Assembly (NCBI RefSeq): GCF_011082085.1
Contig: NZ_CP041063.1
Span: 3,954,001-4,018,000 of the forward strand
From: Bacillus sp. Cs-700
Lineage (GTDB): Bacteria > Bacillota > Bacilli > Bacillales > Guptibacillaceae
DNA length: 64,000 nt
Reading direction: 5' to 3'
Of this stretch, positions 17,405 through 25,198 are shown one piece after another. Within the stretch, counting starts at the first letter, position 1, and each line of letters starts with the position of its first letter. The notes beneath the pieces were generated by a model. It made no database searches, had not been told where the DNA came from, and saw only the letters and a program-made list of their open reading frames with translations. The position numbers and the translations under genes were made by a program.

Positions 17405-18520
17405 GTGAATGTTTATCAAAATCAAGATGACCTCGTTTTTTCTTATTTGCGATTAAAATCACATCGATTTATCCGGTGGAGCACAGTAGCGATCACGCTA
17501 GTATTTTTAGATCTCTTTGGTTTCATTCCATTATTAGATAATGATGGCTCACTGGTCGTGATGTTAACGTTGTTTAGTATTGTTGGGATATTGAACTTCT
17601 GGGCGTTTCAGTTGTTCTTAGAACCTTATGAGTATGAATCTGGCTATTATCTGTATCTTGGTGTATTAGGTGTCATTACGACTATTCTTTTTGTTTTCGT
17701 TCAAGAACAGGTTGTCTTTCAGTACGTTTCGGGAAATGAACGGATTTATCTATTAATCGGCAATGGACTATTGCTTCTCCTTCTGACGGGATGTTTTCAT
17801 TTGTTAAACCGGAATTTGTTGTATGGAAAAGAGTCCGATCAGACCAAAAATACAAGGGCGAATCGCAAGTTGAAAATTGTGATTGGTGGGCTAGCGGCTT
17901 TACACATACTGGGTCATGTTGGATTTCTTATGGTAGAAGAGGCTCCGATTCGTCATTTTATTGTTCTAACGTTGCTAACCTTTTTTACTGTGGTGACATC
18001 CTATCTGACCACCTTTTTTCATCGGTATCGTTTTCTTAGAAACCACGTTTCTGTTCTTGAAAAGCGAGATGCCTGTTTTGGTCTGCCGAAACGTCTTCGG
18101 ATTCCTGAGTATGAAGGAGATGCTTTTACGGTGGTCATCTTCAATGATGTTGAGATGGATGAGGAGCGTTTTATTGAACTCGCGGGAAGCTTTACTGAAA
18201 CGGCTGCTGAAGAAGTCCAGCTAATTGAAATGGGCGAAGATGGAAGATGTCAGCTAGAAGACCGTTTTCCACATCAATCGATTCAGCAAGAGGGGTTTGC
18301 TGTGATTAAAGTAAATCGCGAGCGTGTACTCAAAAACCTTCGCGAGCAAAAGAAAAGAACAATGCTGAAAAGTCTTTATCGCAACAATCCTCATCAGGTG
18401 TATGAAGAAGCGAAACATGAAGCGTTGTTTCATTTGGATGATGCGGTGTTTTATTCAACGAAGGAAGAAGAAGTGGTGGATTACTTAGCGAAGCAGGAAG
18501 GGGGTCAGGTACGTAGCTGA
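17405..18520 (+). CDS. Multi-span membrane protein with cytosolic C-terminus, paralogue of 23793
   Basis: 371 residues: about six membrane segments in residues 20-220 (two groups of three), then a soluble domain (about 225-370) with a ferredoxin-like stretch EGDAFTVVIFNDVEMDEERF and a charged helix. The gene at 23793 has the same layout and related segments (LFFIDFMGFLPSL vs LVFLDLFGFIPLL; EGIAVIKV vs EGFAVIKV), so they form a paralogous pair of unknown function. Its last residues GGQVRS and stop codon come from a family A palindrome. GAGGAAAGAAA precedes the GTG start. Confidence 0.7.
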   Translation: MNVYQNQDDLVFSYLRLKSHRFIRWSTVAITLVFLDLFGFIPLLDNDGSLVVMLTLFSIVGILNFWAFQLFLEPYEYESGYYLYLGVLGVITTILFVFVQEQVVFQYVSGNERIYLLIGNGLLLLLLTGCFHLLNRNLLYGKESDQTKNTRANRKLKIVIGGLAALHILGHVGFLMVEEAPIRHFIVLTLLTFFTVVTSYLTTFFHRYRFLRNHVSVLEKRDACFGLPKRLRIPEYEGDAFTVVIFNDVEMDEERFIELAGSFTETAAEEVQLIEMGEDGRCQLEDRFPHQSIQQEGFAVIKVNRERVLKNLREQKKRTMLKSLYRNNPHQVYEEAKHEALFHLDDAVFYSTKEEEVVDYLAKQEGGQVRS

Positions 18521-18524
18521 CCCC
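18501..18524. repeat. Family A palindrome, copy 1
   Basis: GGGGTCAGG-TACGTA-GCTGACCCC. It overlaps the 3' end of the preceding gene and provides its TGA stop. Confidence 0.85.
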
Positions 18525-18608
18525 CCTCATGGACATTTGTCTTTTTTACATAATTCTCCTATTTTGATCAATAATAAGGGAAAGACGGCCAAGTAAGGAG
18601 TTGATCCT

Positions 18609-18881
18609 ATGAATGAGATAAACCAGCAAGTGTTACGAGAAGCGCATGAGGCATGCGGAGATATTGAAACCATTCGTCAGCAGCTGTTAGATGCAAGACA
18701 ACGAGGCGATCTAGCGTTAGCTCAGCGGTTTGAGCAGGAATTAATGCGAGCGGAGCAAGTTGCAAAAGAGTGCCAGAGGAAGCTTCAACAAACGACGGCA
18801 GGTAGTCTTGAGGGAGAACAGATTCTACAGCAGATCACTCATGACTTACATACGTGCGGTCAAACGTTACGGCAACCATAG
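18609..18881 (+). CDS. Small helical hypothetical protein
   Basis: 90 residues, rich in Gln, Glu and Arg and predicted almost entirely alpha-helical (IETIRQQLLDARQRGDLALA; RFEQELMRAEQVAKECQRKL). Three cysteines. The ribosome site AAGGAG lies eight bases before the ATG and a terminator follows directly. No family recognised. Confidence 0.65.
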   Translation: MNEINQQVLREAHEACGDIETIRQQLLDARQRGDLALAQRFEQELMRAEQVAKECQRKLQQTTAGSLEGEQILQQITHDLHTCGQTLRQP

Positions 18882-18888
18882 CTCCATC

Positions 18889-18917
18889 AAAAAAGCTGAC
18901 TTGAGGTCAGCTTTTTT
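18889..18917. terminator. Bidirectional terminator
   Basis: AAAAAAGCTGAC, loop TTGAG, GTCAGCTTTTTT. It serves the 18609 gene and the convergent hydroxylase gene. Confidence 0.9.
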
Positions 18918-18920
18918 AAT

Positions 18921-19544
18921 TTAGATTGATTTATATTTTCGCTGCTCCAAATCTTTTGCTGTTTGGCTCATCTGCACATCTTTTTCCTTTTTTAAGGTGC
19001 CGAAAAGAACATCAACAAATGGTGTGGAAACCCCGTACCAATAGTTTTCATTTTTATAATGATGCAGGATATGCGTTTTTTTCAGCCACTGCCCGAACTT
19101 TGTTTTCGGTTTAAAGGGGCGATGGGCAATATAGTGTTTCCACTCATAGAAAAAGAACATGGCGAGCAATCCTGTACTAAACGCAAGTGTGAGAAGAAGA
19201 GAACCTGAAAGCCAGTAAAAAATGAAGCAGAGGAGAAACAGGTTCGGAAAGCTATACCAAATCGGCAGAAATAAAAGCTTTAAATCATTCGGCACTTTGT
19301 GATGGTCATAATGTAGCCGTTTAATTAACTTTAATAGATAGGGGTTTTGAGGTGTTTTTATATGAAATAAAAAGCGGTGGGTAAGGTATTCACTAAACAT
19401 GTAGGTCACGATCCCAATAAGAATAAAGAGGAGGACAATGGGAGAGAGCGTCATGGTCAGTAGAAAGCCAAGAACGATCAGAAACACACCAAACATGAGT
19501 AAGATATCCGTATGAAAGAAGAAGTCCCGATACAATTGTTTCAC
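18921..19544 (-). CDS. Fatty acid hydroxylase / sterol desaturase superfamily protein
   Basis: 207 residues, four membrane segments, with the clustered histidine motifs that hold a di-iron centre: HRFLFH, HYDHHK, HYIAHR and HILHHYKNENYWYG. The enzyme should oxidise a lipid chain at the membrane surface; the exact substrate (fatty acid, carotenoid or sterol-like) cannot be told. The GTG start has CGGAGG eight bases upstream, inside the end of the regulator gene, so it is coupled to the GntR gene. The pairing with a FadR-like regulator favours a fatty acid substrate. Confidence 0.8.
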   Translation of the reverse strand: MKQLYRDFFFHTDILLMFGVFLIVLGFLLTMTLSPIVLLFILIGIVTYMFSEYLTHRFLFHIKTPQNPYLLKLIKRLHYDHHKVPNDLKLLFLPIWYSFPNLFLLCFIFYWLSGSLLLTLAFSTGLLAMFFFYEWKHYIAHRPFKPKTKFGQWLKKTHILHHYKNENYWYGVSTPFVDVLFGTLKKEKDVQMSQTAKDLEQRKYKSI

Positions 19545-19545
19545 A

Positions 19546-20232
19546 TTACATGCCTCCGTTCATTTTCATTTTCCAAAGCTCTAAACTGGTTACCATCATC
19601 TGTTTCGTTAGCGTTTCAGCGCGATGGAGATCTCCTTTTAACGTCGCTTCCAGGAACTGTTCATAGTACTTCTTTGATGCTTTTCGATGAGAGGGTTCTA
19701 GAAAGTATTTCTCCGCCATTTTGCCATAGATGTTTTCGAAACTATTCAAGATGAGAAGAAAAACTGGGTTAGGGGAGAGCTCAGCAACGTTTTTTTGGAG
19801 CTTCCAGTCAAACTCAGCATATAATTTCGGATCGTCTGTTAGCTCTTGAAGAGGGATGAAAAGTGAAATCATTTGAAGTCTGTGATGAAGGAGAGCATCA
19901 CGGACGTAAGCAGGTGTTAACGTAATCCGAAGCTCAAGCATGTAAACAATGAATTCATCAGGAATGTCATCGTGGTGCTGAAGAATGTTCACGATCGTCA
20001 TTAAATTCCCGCGCTTCCAATAATCATTCACAACGGCTGGTGCCCCCTTCCGAATCGTAATCCACCCATCTCGTTCCAGGCGCTGCAGGGCTTCGCGAAT
20101 GGTAGGTCTGCCAACTTGATAGTGAGTAGCGAGTTCTCGTTCAGGAGGGAGCGGATCATTTGTGCGCCATTCTTTTTCTAAAATAGAACGAATGAGCTGT
20201 TTTGTAATCTTTTCGGAGGATCGTTCGATCAT
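19546..20232 (-). CDS. GntR regulator resembling FadR
   Basis: 228 residues. N-terminal winged helix (PPERELATHYQVGRPTIREA, LERDGWITIRKG) and an all-helical acyl-effector-type domain. Layout and several positions follow enterobacterial FadR: GWITIRKGAPAVVNDYWKRG against [20 protein letters not shown], and AEFDWKLQKNVA...NPVFLLILNSFENIYGKMAEKYF. This is unusual in a bacillar genome, where the named FadR is a TetR protein. Two TGGTAAKACCA palindromes at its own promoter strengthen the call. Co-transcribed with the hydroxylase gene. Likely a lipid-responsive autorepressor (inference). Confidence 0.75.
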   Translation of the reverse strand: MIERSSEKITKQLIRSILEKEWRTNDPLPPERELATHYQVGRPTIREALQRLERDGWITIRKGAPAVVNDYWKRGNLMTIVNILQHHDDIPDEFIVYMLELRITLTPAYVRDALLHHRLQMISLFIPLQELTDDPKLYAEFDWKLQKNVAELSPNPVFLLILNSFENIYGKMAEKYFLEPSHRKASKKYYEQFLEATLKGDLHRAETLTKQMMVTSLELWKMKMNGGM

Positions 20233-20251
20233 TGAATGGGATCACCTCGGT

Positions 20252-20285
20252 TCTGGTAAGACCAGATTTATTGTTGGTAATACCA
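20252..20285 (-). promoter_or_regulatory. Tandem FadR-like operators overlapping the promoter
   Basis: TCTGGTAAGACCAGA (20252-20266) and TGGTAATACCA (20275-20285), 21 bp apart centre to centre. The second abuts a minus-strand -10 TATAAT (20290-20285). The E. coli FadR operator core is TGGTCNGACCA. Confidence 0.7.
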
Positions 20286-20353
20286 TTATAAGATAATGGA
20301 GAGCGAAATTGCGATATTTTGTTCGAAAATTCTTTATTTTCATTTCGGAAATT

Positions 20354-20385
20354 AAAAAGCTCAACGAAGGAGATCTTCGATGAGC
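20354..20385 (-). terminator. Terminator of the YwqH/YwqI-like operon
   Basis: On the minus strand: GCTCATCGAAG, loop, CTTCGTTGAGC, then TTTTTAA. It ends the operon about 50 bases after the second gene. Confidence 0.75.
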
Positions 20386-20436
20386 AATAGAAAATGATGA
20401 AGTAATTCGGCATCTAACGTTTTCATTATAGCGTTC

Positions 20437-20715
20437 CTAACGTATCTGCATAGACGTAGAGAGCTCCTGGTCGGCATTCTCCAAATGCTGAACTGATTCC
20501 CGTACCGTCTGGTTATTCAAGGTAAGGATTTCTTTGTAGGCGTTTCCGACTTCCGTTAACATATGATTAATCTCATTTAATCGATTGACGACATCGAGCG
20601 TATTTCCTTCTCCGGTGTTCTTTGGTAGCTCGGCGTTAAAAGCGCTTAGACTTTTCTCGATTTGGCTGATCGATTGTTCGACGTCACTAAACTTCACGTG
20701 CATTTCGTTACTCAC
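20437..20715 (-). CDS. YwqI-like (DUF5344) small helical protein
   Basis: 92 residues, helical, with the diagnostic middle segment NTGEGNTLDVVNRLNEINHM. In B. subtilis such proteins (YwqI) are encoded between YwqH and an LXG-domain polymorphic toxin and are thought to help load the toxin into the type VII secretion system. The GTG start overlaps the upstream gene by four bases. No toxin follows: a terminator lies right after it. Confidence 0.75.
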   Translation of the reverse strand: MSNEMHVKFSDVEQSISQIEKSLSAFNAELPKNTGEGNTLDVVNRLNEINHMLTEVGNAYKEILTLNNQTVRESVQHLENADQELSTSMQIR

Positions 20716-21080
20716 TTCGCATTTCTCCTTTCTCTCGCTTCCTCTTCTAATCGATGAATTTCCTGAGTGATATTAAATTCAAGCGTCTGTATTTCACGAC
20801 GTAGGTCAGCTGCTTTATTTTCCATTGTATTGAGTGCTGAATTTACTTGGTTAATCGATAGATCCTGATATGACGCCTTCATATCTTCACGTATATTTTG
20901 GAAGGAGTTTGCTAATTCGCCAGCCCAAGTACTAGGCGTTAGCTCAGGTTGATCGACAAGCTGTTTATTTTGCATAAACTCTCCTTGTAAGCTATCTAAT
21001 TTCACTAAGCTAGATTGTAAGCGGACGAGCTGAGCTCGCTTTTCGGCTATTTCTGATTGTAGATAGGATAAATAGGACAT
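20712..21080 (-). CDS. YwqH-like (DUF5082-like) helical protein
   Basis: 122 residues of coiled-coil character: SYLQSEIAEKRAQLVRLQSS at the start, a central TPSTWAGELANSFQ (a W-x-G-like turn as in type VII partners) and a long Glu/Arg helix at the end. The frame is open to 21125, but the ATG at 21080 has AGGGG nine bases upstream. With the following YwqI-like gene it forms the two-protein set that normally precedes an LXG toxin. Confidence 0.7.
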   Translation of the reverse strand: MSYLSYLQSEIAEKRAQLVRLQSSLVKLDSLQGEFMQNKQLVDQPELTPSTWAGELANSFQNIREDMKASYQDLSINQVNSALNTMENKAADLRREIQTLEFNITQEIHRLEEEARERRNAK

Positions 21081-21125
21081 TTGCGCTATCCCCTTTGTAA
21101 TAGTCATTAGAAAAATCATACTCAA

Positions 21126-21503
21126 GCAGTAGTATATGGTACCAAATGGAAGAGGTCTGGTAAATAGGTTGTTCTACCTGTTCGTGAGACTGACGTACGG
21201 GGTATTTATACCTATACCCGGAATTTGAGTGATTTTAACCATATTATTGTAAAAATGGTAATGAGATCAACTGAAGTGGTTTTCCAACTATTTAGAACTT
21301 ACGAGTCTTTTAAACGAAAGGTTTCATTCTACTAAAAGGTTAAAATGATTATAATCGTCCTAAACGGGAACGTAATAAATAAGCTCGGTACCCTTTTCGA
21401 AAACGAATGTTCAAACTTTTGCCATAACAAAAACCACATTGGCGCTGTTATAATTAGGATAGAAGTCATGAATCAGTTCACCTAGAAAAGGAAAGAAGGA
21501 AAA
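21126..21503. other. Long intergenic region without a gene
   Basis: About 380 bases between divergent genes. A/T rich, with a TATAAT at 21449 before the 21504 gene and a short inverted repeat GGTATTTATACC near 21200. I see no open frame with a ribosome site and no RNA fold I can name. Confidence 0.4.
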
Positions 21504-21773
21504 ATGATGAGCACAGAATCTGAATCTAAACTTTTGTTTTCATTGAGCATTGTGCAGTTTATCCTATCTGCATTAATACTTTTACTTCCAGTTATGTATC
21601 TGATTACTCCTGAAGAGGAGAATTTACTACTATATGGCATTATGGGATTTGGCGTGATTAATCTACTTGCTGGTATTTCGAACCGGATCAAAGGCCAGCA
21701 GCGGTCTGGTATGTTTTATTCGATTTCAGGTGTCGTGCTATTTGCGATTGGTGTTAGTTTGCTATTGTTTTAG
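21504..21773 (+). CDS. Small three-span membrane protein
   Basis: 89 residues: a polar N-terminus (MMSTESESK), then LLFSLSIVQFILSALILLLP, LLLYGIMGFGVINLLAGI and MFYSISGVVLFAIGVSLLLF. AAGAAGGAAAA precedes two adjacent ATG codons. A strong terminator follows. Family not recognised. Confidence 0.6.
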   Translation: MMSTESESKLLFSLSIVQFILSALILLLPVMYLITPEEENLLLYGIMGFGVINLLAGISNRIKGQQRSGMFYSISGVVLFAIGVSLLLF

Positions 21774-21786
21774 TTTCATATATTAT

Positions 21787-21828
21787 CAAAGACAGACCTA
21801 TTCTCATCTGAGAGTAGGTCTGTCTTTG
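21787..21828. terminator. Bidirectional terminator
   Basis: CAAAGACAGACCTATTCTC pairs with GAGAGTAGGTCTGTCTTTG (one G-T pair). It lies between convergent genes 21504 and 21837. Confidence 0.85.
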
Positions 21829-21836
21829 CGTTTCGT

Positions 21837-22778
21837 CTAGATTTCTTCACTTAGCGTAAAATTCACTCGTGCCATCATGTTGAGCGTTTCTTTTCTCATT
21901 TCAAGGTAGAGTTGCTCAAATTCAGCACGGTTTGTTACAGGATCCTCAAATTGCCCGAGCTGTCCCCACATCGCTTGAACAGCTTGCATGTTCTCGAAAA
22001 GCTGAAGGTCCATTGCCGTTTGAGGGGCGGGAGGTAGGAGCGTTGGTGATCCAAGACTCTCTAATTCTTCTAAAAGGATTGGGAGTGCTTCATGATCGTA
22101 AGCCTGATTTTGGACGATATAATCGAGATCACCAAGTGATGGAGCGATAAGGTATGTTATCTTCGTGATGCCTCTTTCCAAATTCGTCGCTTCTTCATAA
22201 GTGCGGTAGGTTAATTCTTGACCTTGAAGTTGAGCTGGGGTTGCGCTAAGGATCAATTGGTATGCTTCATCGATCTGCTCCTGATCGGTAAGCTCATAGG
22301 CTTCCTCTTCTACTATTTCGATAAACGCATCACCATAATTTGTGATGTTGCGAATGTTTTCATTTTCTCCGCTTACAATGGTGCGAATTGGTTTCTCATC
22401 TAAAGGGAAATAAATGCGGCCATCCTCACCCATGTATTCATCGACAATTTCTTTTTGAGTATGTTCATAAGCGATATTTCCGTCTTCTCCGTACGGCGTT
22501 TCAATCGAGATGGTAGGAATTCGTAGGAACTTCTTTTCAGTATCCGTTAGGCTATTGGGTGATGAAGGTGAATCTGGGGTGGGCGTAGCTGAATTAGTTG
22601 TGGTAGTATCCTTTTTGTTTTTCTTAACTGAGGACGATTCTTCTGATGTGTTGGTATCGCTAGCCGCTGTTTCTTCAGTAGTAGCGGCTTTTGCTTCTTC
22701 ATTTTGAGTCGCATTTTGGTTGTTGTTACAGGCAGCTAATAACCCACAGGCAAGTAGGATAAGTAGGTACTTTTTCAT
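21837..22778 (-). CDS. Lipoprotein of unknown function
   Basis: 313 residues with a lipoprotein signal (MKKYLLILLACGLLAACNN, lipidation at Cys17), then a low-complexity Thr/Ser/Asn/Glu linker up to about residue 75 and a folded domain (about 85-313). The domain is acidic and repeats Tyr- and Glu-rich stretches (YGEDGNIAYEHTQKEIVDEY). Outer face of the membrane. No catalytic motif recognised. Confidence 0.7.
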   Translation of the reverse strand: MKKYLLILLACGLLAACNNNQNATQNEEAKAATTEETAASDTNTSEESSSVKKNKKDTTTTNSATPTPDSPSSPNSLTDTEKKFLRIPTISIETPYGEDGNIAYEHTQKEIVDEYMGEDGRIYFPLDEKPIRTIVSGENENIRNITNYGDAFIEIVEEEAYELTDQEQIDEAYQLILSATPAQLQGQELTYRTYEEATNLERGITKITYLIAPSLGDLDYIVQNQAYDHEALPILLEELESLGSPTLLPPAPQTAMDLQLFENMQAVQAMWGQLGQFEDPVTNRAEFEQLYLEMRKETLNMMARVNFTLSEEI

Positions 22779-22869
22779 TCGACTAACCTCACATTCGATT
22801 ATGTTGTATTTCCTTTAATACCCATATAATCCAATGCTAAACAATTGGGGAGTGGTTCGACAGGAAGTT

Positions 22870-22895
22870 ACATAAATCGGGTGGTGACAGGCACC
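22870..22895 (+). repeat. Family B repeat, copy 5
   Basis: ACATAAAT then CGGGTGGTGACAGGCACC, upstream of the lipoprotein gene and of comK. Confidence 0.7.
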
Positions 22896-23066
22896 GTATG
22901 GTCTTCCTGGGTCTTATCTACTAAAAAAAGCATTTGAATATTTCGGAACATTCATTATAATCAAGATTAAGGGTGGAAATATTTAGAAGATGAAAAAGAC
23001 GTGGTGAGACGTCATCTTGCTGATTGTGAGAGGAGGTGATGAAGAAAGTGAATAGCATACATAAAA

Positions 23067-23105
23067 GCCCCAGAATGTTTTGTCTTGGCGGACACATTCT
23101 GGGGC
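23067..23105. repeat. Inverted repeat upstream of comK
   Basis: GCCCCAGAATGT (23067-23078) and ACATTCTGGGGC (23094-23105) around a 15-base loop. On the minus strand TTTT follows, so it could be a terminator for an unseen minus transcript. A strong GAGGAGGTGATG lies 30 bases before it on the plus strand. A second small dyad GTACAAG/CTTGTAC is at 23132-23156. Confidence 0.4.
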
Positions 23106-23223
23106 AGTTGTTGGCGTCCAAACCAACAATAGTACAAGTATACCTTTTTCTTGTACAAAGGGGAACTGCAACGGAATCAGAAAGGGATCCATTGCCAATT
23201 GAAAACAGAAGGGAAAAGCAAAC

Positions 23224-23706
23224 ATGGTCAATATCGAGGCAGAAATCATGAATGACTATGAAATTAGTAAATCAACTCGGGCGATTGAAGTGGCGAAAGA
23301 AGTTGGATATAGTTCAAGGATTTACGATCGAAGCGGGATCTATTTATCAGAAACAACGCCAGTCGATTTAATTAGGCAGGCTTGTCTTGAAGCAGGCGTC
23401 ACGTATGAAGGACGAAGAAAAGCGGTCATCTATCATTTAAAGTACGAGCAGCAGACGCCGATTATTGTTTCGAATTGGAATGCGATTTCGGCCTTTCCGA
23501 CTGAATCACCCGAAAGCATTGATTGCTGCTGGGTATTTTATCAACACGTTCGAGATACGTATGCGATTACGAAAAATACAACGAAGATTTTGTTTCAGGA
23601 TGGCTTTGAATTAATGGTGCCGGTTTCGAAAGGAAGACTTCAAAAACAAATGGAGCGCACGGGGCGCTGGGTGAGTCATTATTCGAATAATCCGGTTTAT
23701 TGTTGA
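23224..23706 (+). CDS. comK: Competence transcription factor ComK homologue
   Basis: 160 residues (150 if the ATG at 23248 is used). It matches the central part of B. subtilis ComK: YEGRRKAVIYHLKYEQQTPI (ComK YAGRKAGTYEVTKISHKPPI), then NAISAFPTESPES, then CCWVFYQHV, then FQDGFELMVPVS and a terminal RTGRW. It lacks the longer C-terminal tail of B. subtilis ComK. ComK binds paired AT boxes and turns on DNA-uptake genes and itself. The first ATG has AGAAGGGA nine bases upstream and gives the same N-terminal length as ComK. No competence structural genes are nearby. Confidence 0.82.
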   Translation: MVNIEAEIMNDYEISKSTRAIEVAKEVGYSSRIYDRSGIYLSETTPVDLIRQACLEAGVTYEGRRKAVIYHLKYEQQTPIIVSNWNAISAFPTESPESIDCCWVFYQHVRDTYAITKNTTKILFQDGFELMVPVSKGRLQKQMERTGRWVSHYSNNPVYC

Positions 23707-23715
23707 GAGGGTCGA

Positions 23716-23739
23716 GGGGTCAGGCACGTGCTTGACTCC
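23716..23739. repeat. Family A palindrome, copy 2
   Basis: GGGGTCAGG-CACGTG-CTTGACTCC followed by T5. It lies just after the comK stop and can serve as its terminator. Confidence 0.75.
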
Positions 23740-23792
23740 TTTTTCTGTTAAACTATAGAAAAAATAGGATTTTTATGGAAGGTGGAGGATGA

Positions 23793-24887
23793 ATGGGTAA
23801 ACGAGAAATATCTGATAAAGAGATGTTAGCGTATTTACGTTTTAGAACCCCTGAAGACAATCGAGTTACTATGATTTTCATGGTTTTATTTTTTATCGAC
23901 TTCATGGGATTCTTACCTTCATTAATTGGTTCGTTCTCAAAACTGTTTTTTATTGCTGCACTTGTGCCTGCAATCATTCTTAATCTATGGACACTCGTTT
24001 ACATTCTTGCTCCTTTTAAACTGGAAAAGTCATTCCATCTTTTTATGGGGATTTTTTCAATAGTGAGTACCTATTTATATTGGCTTGGTATTGAAAAAAT
24101 AATTTATATAGATATTGGGATAAAGGGAAATGTTCCTTTTACGATTGGCCTGCTTACATTGGTTCTTTGCCTCACCTTTTTTTATTTCTATACTCGTTAT
24201 CGATTTCAGAGAGCAAAATATCCACAAACTAATAGGGAACGGGAAAAGCTAAGCGGCTTTGACATTTTGGTAAGCGCTGCGATTATTATAGGATCCAATC
24301 AGCTATGGGGGTTCATAAATATAACGGGAGTGATGGTATCGTATGTTCAAATAGGACTATTTTGTTTGATGTCGTTCATTACTCTACATATGATTGGAAG
24401 CCTTCATCATTATAATTTTATTAGAAAAAATATTAAAGTCGTTCAAAAGGTATACCCGGATTTTGAAGTAAGTAAAAAACAGAGAAAAGCGCAGGGGGAC
24501 ATCTACACAATTGCCCTATTAAAAAGAGATGAATTATCTGATCGAGATATTCAATCCGTCACAGACGAATTAGGTGATCTTCAAAATATCTCTTCTGTAA
24601 AAGAAGTAAGGATGGAGAATTTTGATGTAGGTGGGTTACAAAATGTCTTTCAAAAGGTTGATCCGACAGTAGAGGGGATCGCGGTTATAAAAGTGATGAG
24701 TCACGTCTTGAGGAAGAAAAAAAGAAGATGGAAAGAAAGAAACGATGGAAATATTTCTTTAAAAAAATTCCAGAAAAAGAGTATGAGAAGGTAGAGAATC
24801 GTGTGCTTCTTGACCCGAAGCAGAGTGAGTTTTATACAGAAAGACTGACGGAAGTTCGTGCTTTTTTGTTGAAAGAGAAAGGCTAGA
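23793..24887 (+). pseudogene. Frameshifted paralogue of the 17405 membrane protein
   Basis: The intact frame runs 23793-24794 (333 residues): six membrane segments and a soluble domain ending EGIAVIKVMSHVL. From about 24711 the reading continues in the -1 frame without a stop until 24887: EEEKKKMERKKRWKYFF, then EKEYEKVENRVLLDPKQSEF, ending LLKEKG. That matches the C-terminus of the paralogue (RVLKNLREQKKRTMLKSLYR...VDYLAKQEG). The switch lies at GAAGAAAAAAAGAAG, a seven-A run. It may be a real indel, a sequencing error or a programmed -1 shift on the A run. Without the shift the protein has a scrambled 28-residue tail. Confidence 0.7.
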
Positions 24888-24980
24888 GTGAGCGCAAACT
24901 ATTTTTCCAATGAATTGAAGGTGTGCAAGAAAGACAACGAGAAGTAGTGAGAATGCGAGTATCTAACTGGAGGTGTTTCA

Positions 24981-25160
24981 ATGGAAGATGTAGCGTTCTG
25001 GATTATGACAGGCGGTGGTTTGCTAACCCTCATTGCCTGGGGATGGTATTATGCCGCTCTTGGGAAAAGGATTTCGAAGGAAGAAGAAAAAGAAGGGCGA
25101 GATCTGACGTATGAAATCAATCCGTTTACAGGTAGCTCGCGCGGAGCTAAGGATGGGTAA
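24981..25160 (+). CDS. Small single-span membrane protein (59 residues)
   Basis: Starts MEDVAFWIMTGGGLLTLIAW, followed by GWYYAALGKRISKEEEKE and a polar tail ending SSRGAKDG. The ribosome site GGAGGTG lies six bases before the ATG, one of the strongest in the region. One membrane segment with the charged end probably inside. Family not recognised. Confidence 0.65.
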   Translation: MEDVAFWIMTGGGLLTLIAWGWYYAALGKRISKEEEKEGRDLTYEINPFTGSSRGAKDG

Positions 25161-25198
25161 AGGTAGGGTAACAGTTTTATTTGCTTGGGGAGGTACCC

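Noticed and set aside
22921-23251. Overlapping ORFs on both strands before comK
   Set aside because: None combines a ribosome site with a plausible product. They are explained by the hairpins and the comK leader.
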